A stretch of 64,000 bases of DNA from Lachnoclostridium phytofermentans ISDg (GTDB lineage: Bacteria > Bacillota > Clostridia > Lachnospirales > Lachnospiraceae): contig NC_010001.1 in assembly GCF_000018685.1 (NCBI RefSeq), positions 80,001 through 144,000 on the forward strand. Reading direction: 5' to 3'. Shown here piece by piece: positions 37,158 to 46,033 of the stretch. The position numbers were made by a program, and so were the translations under genes. The notes under the pieces were generated by a model, which saw only the letters and a list, made by a program, of their open reading frames with translations, was not told the origin of the DNA and did not search any database. Each line of letters opens with the position of its first letter. The first letter of the stretch is position 1.

Positions 37158-39044
37158 CTACTCTTCAATGATTGCTTTGAAACCACAGCTATCTTTACAA
37201 GCTCCACATTTGATACACTTCTTTGTATCAATACTATGAAGCTTCTTAACTTCACCGGAGATTGCGGAAACAGGGCACAGTCTAGCACATTTCGTACATC
37301 CTTTACAAAGTTCAGGAATAATCTTTAAGGTCATTAATGCCTTACACTGACCGGCAGGACATTTTTTATCAACGACATGGGCAATGTATTCGTCTCTAAA
37401 GTACTTGATGGTTGAAACAACAGGAGATGCAGCTGTTTTACCAAGACCACAAAGAGCAGTAGCAGAAATGGTTTCCGCTAATTCTTCTAATAGATCTAGG
37501 TGCTCAAGTGTCCCTCTTCCCTCTACAATATCAGTTAAGAGTTCTAACATTCGTTTGGTACCTTCACGGCATGGAACACATTTTCCACAGGATTCGTTCT
37601 GGGTAAAGTTCATGAAGAACCTAGCGACTTCCACCATACAGCTCTTATCATTCATAACAACAAGACCACCGGAACCTATCATTGCACCTACTTTTTTTAA
37701 GGAGTCAAAATCAAGTGGCATGTCAAGATGGTCATTCTCTGCATTTAATACAAGACACCCACCGGATGGACCGCCAATTTGTACCGCTTTAAACTCACCA
37801 CCCTTTACACCGCCACCAATATCATAGATAACCTTACGAAGGGTAGTACCCATTGGTACTTCAATTAAGCCGGTATTCATAACATTACCTGTTAAGGCAA
37901 ATGCTTTTGTTCCATAATTTTTTTCTAAACCATAAGTCTTATACCAGTCTGCACCTTTTAAGATGATAGACGGCACATTACAGAAGGTTTCTACGTTATT
38001 TAATACGGTAGGCTTCTCAAATAATCCCTTTTCTACCGTTCTAGGTGGCTTTACTCTAGGCATTCCACGGTTACCTTCGATGGAAGCGGTTAAGGCAGAT
38101 CCTTCTCCACAAACAAAGGCACCTGCTCCTTGGCTAATTTTTAAAGCAAAGGAAAATCCAGAACCTAAGATATTACACCCGAGTAATCCTAAGCTCCTTG
38201 CTTGTTCGATTGCTGTCTCCAAACGGTGTACTGCAAGTGGATACTCTGCACGAACATAGATATAACCATAATGTGCTTTTGTTGCAATTCCTGCGATTAT
38301 CATACCTTCTATCATTCGATGAGGATCACCCTCCATCATACTACGGTCCATAAAAGCACCTGGGTCACCTTCATCACCATTACAAACCACGTATTTGGTT
38401 TCTTCGGTCTGGCGAAGTACCTGTGCCCACTTCTTTCCGGTTGGGAACCCGCCGCCCCCACGACCACGAAGATAGGAATCGGAAATTTCATCTACAATAG
38501 ATTCAGAGGTCATATCAAAGAGAGCTTTTGCTACTGCTTGATAGCCTCCCATAGCTATGTATTCGTTAATTGATTCTGCATTGATATGTCCGCAGTGTTC
38601 TAGGGCGACACGCGTCTGCTGTTTATAAAAAGGTATGTCTTCTTGTTTATTATAGGAGTTACCTTCGCTATCCTTATACAGAAGCCTTTCTACAACTCCA
38701 TCTTTTATAATACTTTGCTCTACGATTTCTTCACAATCTTCTACTTTCACCTTGATGTAGAGAACTCCTGCCGGTTCGATACGAAGTAAAGGTCCCATCT
38801 CACAAAAACCATGGCATCCGCTCTTTTTTATACCTACAGCTTCATGCGGCTCATCCTCTAAGGATACGGAAACATCAAGCCCACTTTCCTCGATTAGTTC
38901 TTTTAGTCTGGCATAGATGTTTAAGGATCCACCAGCTACACAGCCAGTTCCACCACAGATTAGTATCTGTTTGTATTGGCTTTTAAAAGACTTTTGATAG
39001 CGGACTTTTAAGGCGTCCAATTCTTCTCTGCTTCTAATTAACAT
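37158..39044 (-). CDS. hydB: Hydrogenase NADH/FMN subunit HydB (NuoF-like)
   Basis: The 628-residue protein has an N-terminal thioredoxin-like 2Fe-2S domain (CGGTGCVAGG near 31), a NuoF-like FMN/NAD domain (GRGGGGFPTGKKW near 193-205, NGDEGDPGAF near 223), an SLBB segment and a 4Fe-4S motif ESCGKCVPCREG near 478. Two C-terminal ferredoxin-type clusters complete it (CKGCTKCARLC near 580, CIKCGACKDSC near 610). It transfers electrons between NADH and the hydrogenase and is the presumed site of bifurcation. Its start overlaps the end of hydC by 7 bp, which implies coupling. Confidence 0.95.
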   Translation of the reverse strand: MLIRSREELDALKVRYQKSFKSQYKQILICGGTGCVAGGSLNIYARLKELIEESGLDVSVSLEDEPHEAVGIKKSGCHGFCEMGPLLRIEPAGVLYIKVKVEDCEEIVEQSIIKDGVVERLLYKDSEGNSYNKQEDIPFYKQQTRVALEHCGHINAESINEYIAMGGYQAVAKALFDMTSESIVDEISDSYLRGRGGGGFPTGKKWAQVLRQTEETKYVVCNGDEGDPGAFMDRSMMEGDPHRMIEGMIIAGIATKAHYGYIYVRAEYPLAVHRLETAIEQARSLGLLGCNILGSGFSFALKISQGAGAFVCGEGSALTASIEGNRGMPRVKPPRTVEKGLFEKPTVLNNVETFCNVPSIILKGADWYKTYGLEKNYGTKAFALTGNVMNTGLIEVPMGTTLRKVIYDIGGGVKGGEFKAVQIGGPSGGCLVLNAENDHLDMPLDFDSLKKVGAMIGSGGLVVMNDKSCMVEVARFFMNFTQNESCGKCVPCREGTKRMLELLTDIVEGRGTLEHLDLLEELAETISATALCGLGKTAASPVVSTIKYFRDEYIAHVVDKKCPAGQCKALMTLKIIPELCKGCTKCARLCPVSAISGEVKKLHSIDTKKCIKCGACKDSCGFKAIIEE

Positions 39045-39523
39045 TGGAAAGCCTCCTCTCTTAACTGTTCAATGAGTGCTTTTGCTTTTTCTGGTGTCAT
39101 TGCAGCATGAACGACATCATTTACCGTACATACTGGTGCTAAGCCGCATGCGCCAAGGCAGGATACTGTTTCCACGGTAAATATCATGTCATCTGTGGTT
39201 GGATTTTTCTCTGTAACACCAAGAACTTTACGGAATTCCTCCAAAATAGGGATGGACTTTCTAACATGGCAAGCAGTTCCGTCACAAATTTTTATAACGT
39301 ATTTTCCTTTTGGCTCTAAGGAGAAGTTTTCATAAAAGGTTGCAACTCCATAGATCTTAGCTTCACTTAACTTTAGTTTTTCTGCTATGTAACAAAGTAC
39401 TTCCTCCGGTAAATAGCGATATACTTTCTGTACTTCTTGCATAATCGCTATTACATGTGACTTATTATAGTCATGGGCTGTGAGGATGTTATCAATGAGC
39501 CCTTTTTCGTCTTGCCCTAACAT
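39038..39523 (-). CDS. hydC: Hydrogenase 2Fe-2S subunit HydC (NuoE-like)
   Basis: This 161-residue NuoE-like subunit has an N-terminal helical part (about 1-75) and a thioredoxin-fold 2Fe-2S domain with CDGTACHVRKS near 85-95 and CLGACGLAPVC near 125-135. It is the first gene of the hydABC operon. AAAGGAGCT lies before the ATG. The transcript begins next to a perfect 18-bp palindrome that fits a Rex-type operator. It passes electrons within the trimeric hydrogenase. Confidence 0.94.
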   Translation of the reverse strand: MLGQDEKGLIDNILTAHDYNKSHVIAIMQEVQKVYRYLPEEVLCYIAEKLKLSEAKIYGVATFYENFSLEPKGKYVIKICDGTACHVRKSIPILEEFRKVLGVTEKNPTTDDMIFTVETVSCLGACGLAPVCTVNDVVHAAMTPEKAKALIEQLREEAFQC

Positions 39524-39560
39524 AAGGTAGCTCCTTTCTCAATCCATACTTTTAGAAAAG

Positions 39561-39576
39561 CGACAGATTACTGTCG
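39561..39576 (-). promoter_or_regulatory. Small perfect inverted repeat in the hydCBA leader
   Basis: CGACAG-ATTA-CTGTCG forms a 6-bp stem with a tetraloop, 38 bp before the hydC start codon. Confidence 0.5.
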
Positions 39577-39602
39577 ATTAATCTCAATAGGTGAATAAAA
39601 GA

Positions 39603-39658
39603 TTGATAAATATTTATCAACTAGAACATATATTATCATGGATTTTGAACAAATACAA
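39603..39658 (-). promoter_or_regulatory. hydCBA promoter with putative Rex operator
   Basis: On the minus strand TTGTAT (39658-39653), 17 bp, then TAATAT (39635-39630) form a promoter. Immediately downstream, at 39603-39620, lies the perfect palindrome TTGATAAATATTTATCAA. Its length and outer bases (TTG...CAA, A/T centre) resemble the clostridial Rex site TTGTTAAnnnnTTAACAA. Rex represses fermentative and hydrogenase genes when NADH/NAD is low, which would suit this operon. The central bases differ from the usual consensus. Confidence 0.65.
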
Positions 39659-39821
39659 GAAGATTTATGAAATTCAAAGTTCAGAATAAGCACTAAAATT
39701 TGTATAATTGAACAATAAATGTATTTAATTTACAAAATTACTTAGGAATAGTACGAATTACATGAATTTAATTAAAAATTTAAGTACTCCACATAATGAT
39801 AAAAATATAACGAGCTTATTG

Positions 39822-39890
39822 AAAAAAAGATGCAAATAGTATGGTTATGAGAGCACATCGCTCCTCAAAACATACTATTTGCATCTTTAA
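39822..39890 (-). terminator. Terminator of the second hydrogenase operon
   Basis: AAAGATGCAAATAGTATG pairs perfectly with CATACTATTTGCATCTTT (18 bp); on the minus strand it is followed by seven T. Confidence 0.9.
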
Positions 39891-39939
39891 TTATATTATG
39901 ATTTCTTTATTTGCCTTTTTGCAAGTTAGTAAAGCATAA

Positions 39940-40030
39940 TGAAAATTAGCAAACTATTATAGAAACTAATAACCTATTTATAGAAACTAATAAACTTATA
40001 GAAACTAACAAACTATAATGGAAACTAGAG
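39940..40030. repeat. Degenerate tandem repeats TATAGAAACTAATAAAC
   Basis: Four to five imperfect copies of a unit of about 18 bp (TATAGAAACTAATAACC, TATAGAAACTAATAAAC, TATAGAAACTAACAAAC, AATGGAAACTAGAGAAC) lie between the terminator at 39822 and the stop codon of the hydrogenase gene at 40033. Confidence 0.7.
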
Positions 40031-40032
40031 AA

Positions 40033-41487
40033 CTAGTGGCGATGCATCTGGATATTTAAATCCTGACAAGAATCTACGGTATCATAAATCTTACGATCAT
40101 CTGCGGAGCTTAGTAGTTTCGCACGATTTTTAGCTGCAAATCGTCCTGTTAAGATACTTCCAGGTCCGTTGACGCAGCCACCTTCACAGCACATACCTTC
40201 CATAAAGTCCTCAGGGAATTTTCCTACTTTTAAAAGTGTGAGCGCTTTTTTACATTCCGCAGCTCCGTTACAACCAGCTACTGTTATTGGAGCGTCAATT
40301 CCTTTTTCCTTTAAGGCCTCTACGACAGAAGCAGTTACTCCGCCAGCTACAGCAAAGTTCTTAGCGAAAATACTACCTTGCTGTATGTTCTCACCAATTG
40401 TTTCAAGGTTAATATCTTTCGCACGTAGCATAGCGTATAATTCATCAAAGGTTAGAGCATAATCAGCTCCACCTTCTGCAATATGATCGAGTACTTCACC
40501 TTTCTTTGCAATACATGGGCCAATAAAGACAGTGATGGCATCTTCATGAATTGCCTTAATGTATTTGGCAGTTGCCTGCATAGGGGAAATCGTACTGGAG
40601 ATATGTTCTACTAAACTAGGGTAATGATTTTTAATCATCTTAACAAAGGCAGGACAGCAAGAGGTAGTTTTTTTCATACCTTCCTTATAAGCCTCGGCCC
40701 ATTCTTCTGCTTCAGAAGCAGCAACTAAATCTGCGCCAAGAGCAACTTCGTATACGCCGGTAAAACCTAACTGTTTTAATGCTTCTGTCATTACACCAGT
40801 GGTAGCGGTGGCACCAAACTGACCTTCAATTGCAGGTGCAATCATTGCATAAATTGGCTTATCTATACTTAATAAGTTAATAACATCTACCATAAAGGAG
40901 CGGTCAGAGATGGCACCAAATGGACAGTTATTAATACATTGTCCGCAATTGATACATTTTTCTTCATCAATGACTACAATATTGTTCTCATCCATAGAGA
41001 TCGCATCAACTGGACAGCTTTTCTTACATGGACGCTTTAAATCGGCAATCGCATTGTATGGACAGGCACTCGCACACATTCCACATTCCTTACATTTGGC
41101 TGGATCGATGTGAGCACGGTCATGAGACATTGAGATTGCTTGAAAGTTACAAGCTTTTTGACAGCGTTTTCCCATACATTTTTGACAATTGTCTGTCACG
41201 AGAAATCGTGTAATAGGACATTCTTCGCATGCAGAAGAGATAACCTGTACGATGTTGCTGCTATCATGACTTAAGGATGGGGATTTTCCTTGTGCTAGAC
41301 GAATTCTTTGACGGATGATTTCACGTTCTTTATAGACACAGCATCTAAAATTAGCCTGTGGTCCTGGTATCATCTCATAAGGAAGAACATCTTCCTTATC
41401 TGCTAATTGATTTTTAAATGCTAGTTTAGCTACCTCAAAGAGTACCTCATGTTTTATGGTTCCGATGTCATTATCTGTTTGTAACAT
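40033..41487 (-). CDS. Ferredoxin-type [FeFe]-hydrogenase (group B-like)
   Basis: The 484-residue protein has several Cys clusters in its first 210 residues (CEECPITRFLVTDNCQKCMG near 92-111, CKECGMCASAC near 135, CINCGQCINNC near 177) and an H-cluster domain with variant motifs TSCCPAF, GPCIAKKGE and CCEGGCVNGPG. The second and third depart from the classic MPCxxKxxE and MACPGGC forms seen in HydA. This matches the smaller clostridial hydrogenases placed in group B, whose physiological direction is unclear. It lies 46 bp after the SpoIIE-type phosphatase gene as the last gene of the operon, which links it to the sensory module. Confidence 0.88.
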   Translation of the reverse strand: MLQTDNDIGTIKHEVLFEVAKLAFKNQLADKEDVLPYEMIPGPQANFRCCVYKEREIIRQRIRLAQGKSPSLSHDSSNIVQVISSACEECPITRFLVTDNCQKCMGKRCQKACNFQAISMSHDRAHIDPAKCKECGMCASACPYNAIADLKRPCKKSCPVDAISMDENNIVVIDEEKCINCGQCINNCPFGAISDRSFMVDVINLLSIDKPIYAMIAPAIEGQFGATATTGVMTEALKQLGFTGVYEVALGADLVAASEAEEWAEAYKEGMKKTTSCCPAFVKMIKNHYPSLVEHISSTISPMQATAKYIKAIHEDAITVFIGPCIAKKGEVLDHIAEGGADYALTFDELYAMLRAKDINLETIGENIQQGSIFAKNFAVAGGVTASVVEALKEKGIDAPITVAGCNGAAECKKALTLLKVGKFPEDFMEGMCCEGGCVNGPGSILTGRFAAKNRAKLLSSADDRKIYDTVDSCQDLNIQMHRH

Positions 41488-41533
41488 ATGTGGTTCCTTA
41501 CCTTTCCAGACCGATTTTCGCGGTCACAACAAA

Positions 41534-42706
41534 TTAATAGTACTTTACAATAGCTTCCTTTCCCATCTTATGAACGATATCAATAATCTGGGTAACGAGA
41601 TTCATACGAATACTTAAATCAAAAGGAAGACTAGGGTTTTGATGCGCTTCGTTCATGGTACGACCAACAAAAAGATGAAGCTCCGTACATTCTTCGATAA
41701 TTATTTTGGCAATCTTAGAACCGCCATTATCCTTATCTAACTCTAAGAAGAAGTCTTCATTTACCTCTTTTTCTACATATTCTCGCATGAGCTTTAGAGC
41801 CCTTGTCAGTGTTAATACTCCTTCCGTAACTAAATCAATCCCTTCAATATATGCAATTGGAGGCATATTTGGATCGGTATAGTTTAAGGAGGTGTGTATC
41901 GGACGATTTAATACACGTGCAACGATATTTGCTGAAGTACCGCCGCTAACGATTCGTGTAGCAGTACCTTCTAGAAACGCATAAACAGCTGTGGTATCAT
42001 CCACCGGATTTAATGGGGGTCCGGTAAATAAATGCACTGGTTTTGAGTCGATGACTCTGGCAACCGCAACCGTAGTATCATCACCTGGTGATTGCATATA
42101 CAAATCATCGCAAGCCTTACTAAGGATTGATACCAACCGTGATGCAGAAAGAGTTGAGTTTGTTGCCTGTACAGAGTACTCGGCCATATTAGTCCAGGTC
42201 CAACCAAAATTTAAGGCTTTGCCAACACCAGCATGAATTACTCCATCGCTCATTAGAATAAAGCAATCATTTAAGGCAACCTCAAAACGGTATTCACGAA
42301 TGCACTTACCCTCTATCATACGTTCTTTGTATGGCACTGTCAATAGTGCACCATCACGAATAAAAACGCATGCTGGGTTATCAAATTCTACTAAATAAGC
42401 ATCTCCGGTCTTAAAAATCTGTAGAATGCTAAAAGTAGAATAAGCAACCTGTCTAACTTGACATACGGGTAAGGTCTTAACGATTGTTTGTACACATTCT
42501 TCAATCCCAGCACCGTTTAAAAACATGGTTCCAAGAATTTTTGAAGTTAGAGTAGCGAGGATATTTGCTTTTACTCCGCTACCCATTCCATCAGCCAGTA
42601 TGATGATATTAGAATCTTTTGTTTTTAAAATCTCAACTTTGTCACCACAGAGTTCTTCATTGTTCTTATTAAGACTCTTATAAGAGACATCGATTGTTAC
42701 GCTCAT
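41534..42706 (-). CDS. SpoIIE/PP2C-type phosphatase
   Basis: The 390-residue protein has an N-terminal SpoIIE-type PP2C domain (about 1-235) with the metal-binding motifs LADGMGSG near 38, MSDGVIHAG near 155 and PGDDTTVAV near 200, followed by a second domain of about 150 residues with no recognised family (VSGGTSANIVA near 250). Such phosphatases remove phosphate from Ser/Thr proteins. Between a sensory-type hydrogenase and another hydrogenase it is likely the output of a redox or hydrogen signal. ATG 42706 is chosen because GGAG lies 5 bp upstream; a longer frame reaches 42736. Its partner protein is not evident. Confidence 0.88.
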   Translation of the reverse strand: MSVTIDVSYKSLNKNNEELCGDKVEILKTKDSNIIILADGMGSGVKANILATLTSKILGTMFLNGAGIEECVQTIVKTLPVCQVRQVAYSTFSILQIFKTGDAYLVEFDNPACVFIRDGALLTVPYKERMIEGKCIREYRFEVALNDCFILMSDGVIHAGVGKALNFGWTWTNMAEYSVQATNSTLSASRLVSILSKACDDLYMQSPGDDTTVAVARVIDSKPVHLFTGPPLNPVDDTTAVYAFLEGTATRIVSGGTSANIVARVLNRPIHTSLNYTDPNMPPIAYIEGIDLVTEGVLTLTRALKLMREYVEKEVNEDFFLELDKDNGGSKIAKIIIEECTELHLFVGRTMNEAHQNPSLPFDLSIRMNLVTQIIDIVHKMGKEAIVKYY

Positions 42707-42754
42707 CTTAACTCCAATTCCTGCGACTTGGCGCATTTTCGATTGTATTATATT

Positions 42755-44488
42755 CTAAAAAATATCATAAGGTTTCCCATCGTTTAGTATCGTATCCCGT
42801 AGTTTGGTTAGGGTAACTTTTGTTTCTGCTGTGGTTTCACCAAGTAAACCTGCAATTTCCTGTGCAACCTTCATCTGTTTATCAATAACACGTTGTGCCA
42901 TCTCAATGGTTTCCACCTTCACTTTGTAAGCCTTACGGTCGAGTTCTTCTTGGTGTGAGATATCCTGAAAGATACCCAGTACACAGTTTTGTTCTTTAGA
43001 ATATACAATGGTCTGCAAAGTTGCAAGATTTCGGTCTTCGTAGATGACTCTCTTTCCGATGATGTCTTTTTGTGTCTCTAGTACTGCCTGAAAATTACTA
43101 TGGTCAATAAATTCATAGAGATACATTTCCTTAGCTACAGAGCGGGGAGTTCTAAAATATTTTTCAGCCGCCGCAGAAAACTCCATAATTTTCATCTCTG
43201 CATCTACGATAATAATAATATTTGGAGTCGTATCAAGAACGAAGTTGGCCATGGATTGTGCACGTTCGTGCATATAGGGGATGCACATATTAAGCTCTGC
43301 TTTCCCTTGGTAAACAGCATTTGCTTTATCACGGCAGGTAGCATAACCACAAGCACCGCAGTTTAACATATCCTCAGGTTTTGTTTTACCGATTTTCGCT
43401 AGTATCTGCATCACCTCTTTTTCCGTTGGGACCGGGTCCTTTGGGGATCGGCCAAGAAAGAACTTATCAAAATGAATTGGAGATTTCGTAAAAAAATCTT
43501 CCTCGGTAATTGGCGCCTTAGGAATGGATTCTTCCATGTCAAGTTTCACTTTAAACCGTGAGATTCGGGTTCGATCTATTGCAGGGCCTTTGATACAACC
43601 ACCATTGCAGATATTTGCTTCGATGAAACAACCAGTTATTTCACCACGGTTCATGCTTTCTAGTAAGTCGATGCAGTTATTTATACCATGCACGTAAAAT
43701 TTTCGATAATGATCGGACGTATTTTTGGATGCTACGACAGAGGAGAGAACACCGCTACTGATTGGATAGAGGCGATTTACAAGTGGATTTGGATTATCTG
43801 GAGGGGTATCTGGCTGTTTAAAGATATCAATACCTTCCTCTAGTAACCATTCTTCCAATTCTTTAAAGTTAATAACGGCATCAATAATACCAACTGTTCT
43901 TGGGTCACTTTCTGCTTCTCTTTTTTTTGAGATACAAGGACCAAGGAAAACAACTTTTACATTAGGACCATATTGTTCTCGTATAATTTTACCGTGAGCT
44001 ATCATAGGAGATACAACCGGTGCTAAATATTTCGTTAGGGAGGGGTAGTAAATTTCTACGAGATCATTCAGACTAGGGCAGCAGGTAGTGATGATATTTT
44101 CCATCTCTCCTGCTGCAATTAAATTATCATATTCCCTCGTAACATAAGCCGCACCTTCTGCAGTTTCTCTGACTGCTGTGAAACCTAACTTTAATAAAGC
44201 ACTAATTACCTGTCCGGGAGTGTTATAATGTAGCACACCCAGATAGGCAGGTGCAAGAGAAACTACAGTTTGGTACCCCTCTCTTAGATATCCTTTTACG
44301 CGTTCTAGATCACTGATTAGGGTTTTTGCATTCTGTGGACAAACTTCAAGACAGTGTCCACATAATATGCATTTATCATTCATAATATAAGCTTGTGCAT
44401 CCTTAACAGTGATCGCTTTCACATCGCAGTTACGCACACACTTATAACAGTTTTTGCACTTTGCTTCTTTAAATCCAATCACATTCAT
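42755..44488 (-). CDS. hydS: Sensory-type [FeFe]-hydrogenase with PAS domain (HydS-like)
   Basis: The 577-residue protein starts with two ferredoxin motifs (CKNCYKCVRNC near 11, CILCGHCLEVC near 40). An H-cluster domain follows with reduced motifs TTCCPSL near 138, GPCISKKREAE near 190 and CNGGCIKGPA near 296. Next come a 4Fe-4S domain (CGACGYATC near 378), a PAS domain (about 415-520) and a coiled coil. This is the layout of group C HydS proteins, which are thought to sense H2 or redox state rather than evolve gas. The adjacent phosphatase gene fits a signalling output. It overlaps the upstream ferredoxin gene by one base. Confidence 0.9.
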   Translation of the reverse strand: MNVIGFKEAKCKNCYKCVRNCDVKAITVKDAQAYIMNDKCILCGHCLEVCPQNAKTLISDLERVKGYLREGYQTVVSLAPAYLGVLHYNTPGQVISALLKLGFTAVRETAEGAAYVTREYDNLIAAGEMENIITTCCPSLNDLVEIYYPSLTKYLAPVVSPMIAHGKIIREQYGPNVKVVFLGPCISKKREAESDPRTVGIIDAVINFKELEEWLLEEGIDIFKQPDTPPDNPNPLVNRLYPISSGVLSSVVASKNTSDHYRKFYVHGINNCIDLLESMNRGEITGCFIEANICNGGCIKGPAIDRTRISRFKVKLDMEESIPKAPITEEDFFTKSPIHFDKFFLGRSPKDPVPTEKEVMQILAKIGKTKPEDMLNCGACGYATCRDKANAVYQGKAELNMCIPYMHERAQSMANFVLDTTPNIIIIVDAEMKIMEFSAAAEKYFRTPRSVAKEMYLYEFIDHSNFQAVLETQKDIIGKRVIYEDRNLATLQTIVYSKEQNCVLGIFQDISHQEELDRKAYKVKVETIEMAQRVIDKQMKVAQEIAGLLGETTAETKVTLTKLRDTILNDGKPYDIF

Positions 44489-44730
44489 TATGTAAGTCTC
44501 CTTAAAATCTCTCCGTGAAAGAAACTATCCGTATCCTTTGGAGTCAGGGAAAATGGTTCACCGTCTAGTTTTATGCAAACACCTTTTACACATTGCCCCA
44601 TACAAAAAGCACCATTTAGTTCGACTTTACTTTTAAGTTTGTTCTCCGTAATTAAGGTTTCCAGTCTCGTTATTATTTCTCTGGAGCCTTTTAGATGACA
44701 GGAGCTCCCTACACATATTGTAACTACCAT
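44488..44730 (-). CDS. Thioredoxin-like [2Fe-2S] ferredoxin
   Basis: This 80-residue protein has the same fold and cysteine pattern as the product of 35163-35414: CVGSSCHLKGS near residues 6-16 and CMGQCVKGVC near 43-52. It is the first gene of the sensory hydrogenase operon, with AGGAGGTACGGT before the ATG. It probably supplies electrons to, or takes them from, the HydS-like protein encoded next. The two paralogues suggest each hydrogenase operon has its own small carrier. Confidence 0.9.
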   Translation of the reverse strand: MVVTICVGSSCHLKGSREIITRLETLITENKLKSKVELNGAFCMGQCVKGVCIKLDGEPFSLTPKDTDSFFHGEILRRLT

Positions 44731-44778
44731 ACCGTACCTCCTTATAGCGTGTGCTAAAAATTTAACAAAGATAAGGTT

Positions 44779-44807
44779 ATTATAGCACTTCTTATTAAGG
44801 GATACAA
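44779..44807 (-). promoter_or_regulatory. Promoter of the sensory hydrogenase operon
   Basis: On the minus strand TTGTAT (44807-44802), a 17-bp spacer and TATAAT (44784-44779) lie 49 bp before the first gene. No Rex-like palindrome overlaps it. Confidence 0.8.
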
Positions 44808-44822
44808 GATTTCTTAAAGAAG

Positions 44823-44851
44823 CTTAGCATGGATTTTTATTCCATGCTAAG
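44823..44851 (-). terminator. Hairpin at the end of degV
   Basis: CTTAGCATGGA pairs with TCCATGCTAAG with a 7-nt loop; it includes the last codons of degV. The T-rich tract after it (CTTCTTT) is weak. Confidence 0.65.
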
Positions 44852-45676
44852 TGATTGAATTGCAATGCATCCAGGTCCACCCTGCGTAGTAAAAGCTGGG
44901 CTTAATTTATATATTATTACGTCAGAATGAGGGAAAGCTTCCTTTAATAATTCACTCGCTGTTATAGCAAGCGACTCCGCAAGAGAGTGAGAAACATAAA
45001 GCTTATGATGTTCTCCTATGTTATCGTCTTCTAGACTTCGAATAATTTCATGAATAGCTTTTTTAAAATTACGCTTTATTGAAAAATTACAAAGTTGCTT
45101 GCAATCCTTTGTTAAAGTCATAACAGGGACAAGATGAATTGTTTTGCCAACGAAAGCTGCAAGGTGACTTAATCTACCACCTCTCCGTAGATAATCGAAG
45201 TCTTGTGGTATTAGGAAAGAACGGGAACTTGCTATCATCTTTTCTAATTTAGATACGATTTCTGATATCGTGTGATTTTGATCAGCTAGATGTTTTGCAT
45301 GCTCAACAAGCGTTCTGTGTGGGCCACACAGTGTCTTTGAATTTAGAACAGTGATTCGTTCGCTGTCCTTGGCCATGTCTTTCGCTAGTATAGCGGATTG
45401 ATAAGTACCTGATAATCCATCTGCCATTGTGATGTTTAGAATCTCATCTTCTGGAAATCGATTATATAGGTCTACGACTCTGCCTATTGCAGGCTGTGAG
45501 GATAGAGGGATATGGCCTTGATGTATTAAGTCAACAAATTCCTCCGTTTGTATGTCATTAAACTCTTCGTAGGTAGTATCATTAATAGTTACTGCTAAAG
45601 GAGAAACATAGATTCCTTTTTCTTCTGCCTCACTTACGGAGTATAGAGTAGATGTGTCTGAAATTATTCTAATCAT
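44837..45676 (-). CDS. DegV family fatty-acid-binding protein
   Basis: The 279-residue protein is a typical DegV (FakB-like) protein that binds a fatty acid for phosphorylation by FakA. SDTSTLYS at residue 5, TMADGLSGTYQSA near 82 and RRGGRLSHLAAFVGK near 148 are the lipid-binding signatures. The ATG at 45676 is chosen because AAAGGAAC stands before it and the protein begins at the domain edge; a longer frame runs to 45718. It is monocistronic, and no FakA gene is near. Confidence 0.9.
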   Translation of the reverse strand: MIRIISDTSTLYSVSEAEEKGIYVSPLAVTINDTTYEEFNDIQTEEFVDLIHQGHIPLSSQPAIGRVVDLYNRFPEDEILNITMADGLSGTYQSAILAKDMAKDSERITVLNSKTLCGPHRTLVEHAKHLADQNHTISEIVSKLEKMIASSRSFLIPQDFDYLRRGGRLSHLAAFVGKTIHLVPVMTLTKDCKQLCNFSIKRNFKKAIHEIIRSLEDDNIGEHHKLYVSHSLAESLAITASELLKEAFPHSDVIIYKLSPAFTTQGGPGCIAIQSLSME

Positions 45677-45723
45677 GAGTTCCTTTCTATGCGTTGGATT
45701 CATCCATACCTCATTCATTTTTT

Positions 45724-45760
45724 CATGACAAGGAAAAGTTCGCGAAATATACTTTTTATT
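45724..45760. repeat. Dispersed hairpin repeat, copy E
   Basis: CATGACAAGGAAAAGTTCGC and then GAAATATACTTTTTAT. The left half matches copy A perfectly, while the right arm is degraded. Unlike other copies it lies upstream of a gene (degV). The rest of the gap to the asnS promoter at 46004 shows no supported gene. Confidence 0.6.
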
Positions 45761-46003
45761 TTATAAGTCTTGCTCATTATAGCGGAAAGTGTCGAAATAT
45801 GAAAGAAGATAATTTTAATATTTATAAAGATTTAATATCGGTGCGAGATTAGTAATTTTATAAAAGAATATATAGGGATGGAAACCAGTATATTTTCCTT
45901 ATAAATGGGTGGAGAAATCATCCTGTTTTACCTGTTTTGAAGAAAAATTGTTTAAATCCATTGAAAAATATACAAAATAAAGAAGTATTTTGTTACCCAA
46001 CTA

Positions 46004-46033
46004 TTGAAATTGTGAGGGTTCTCATACTATAAT
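46004..46033 (+). promoter_or_regulatory. Candidate asnS promoter
   Basis: TTGAAA (46004-46009) and TATAAT (46028-46033) are 18 bp apart, with the small dyad TGAG-GGTT-CTCA between them. The leader is about 300 nt long; the T-box core (GGTGG-ACCGCG) is not present in it. Confidence 0.6.

Noticed and set aside
39603..39620. FNR/CRP-type binding site
   Set aside because: FNR boxes have four bases between TTGAT and ATCAA; here there are eight, so a Rex-type site fits better.
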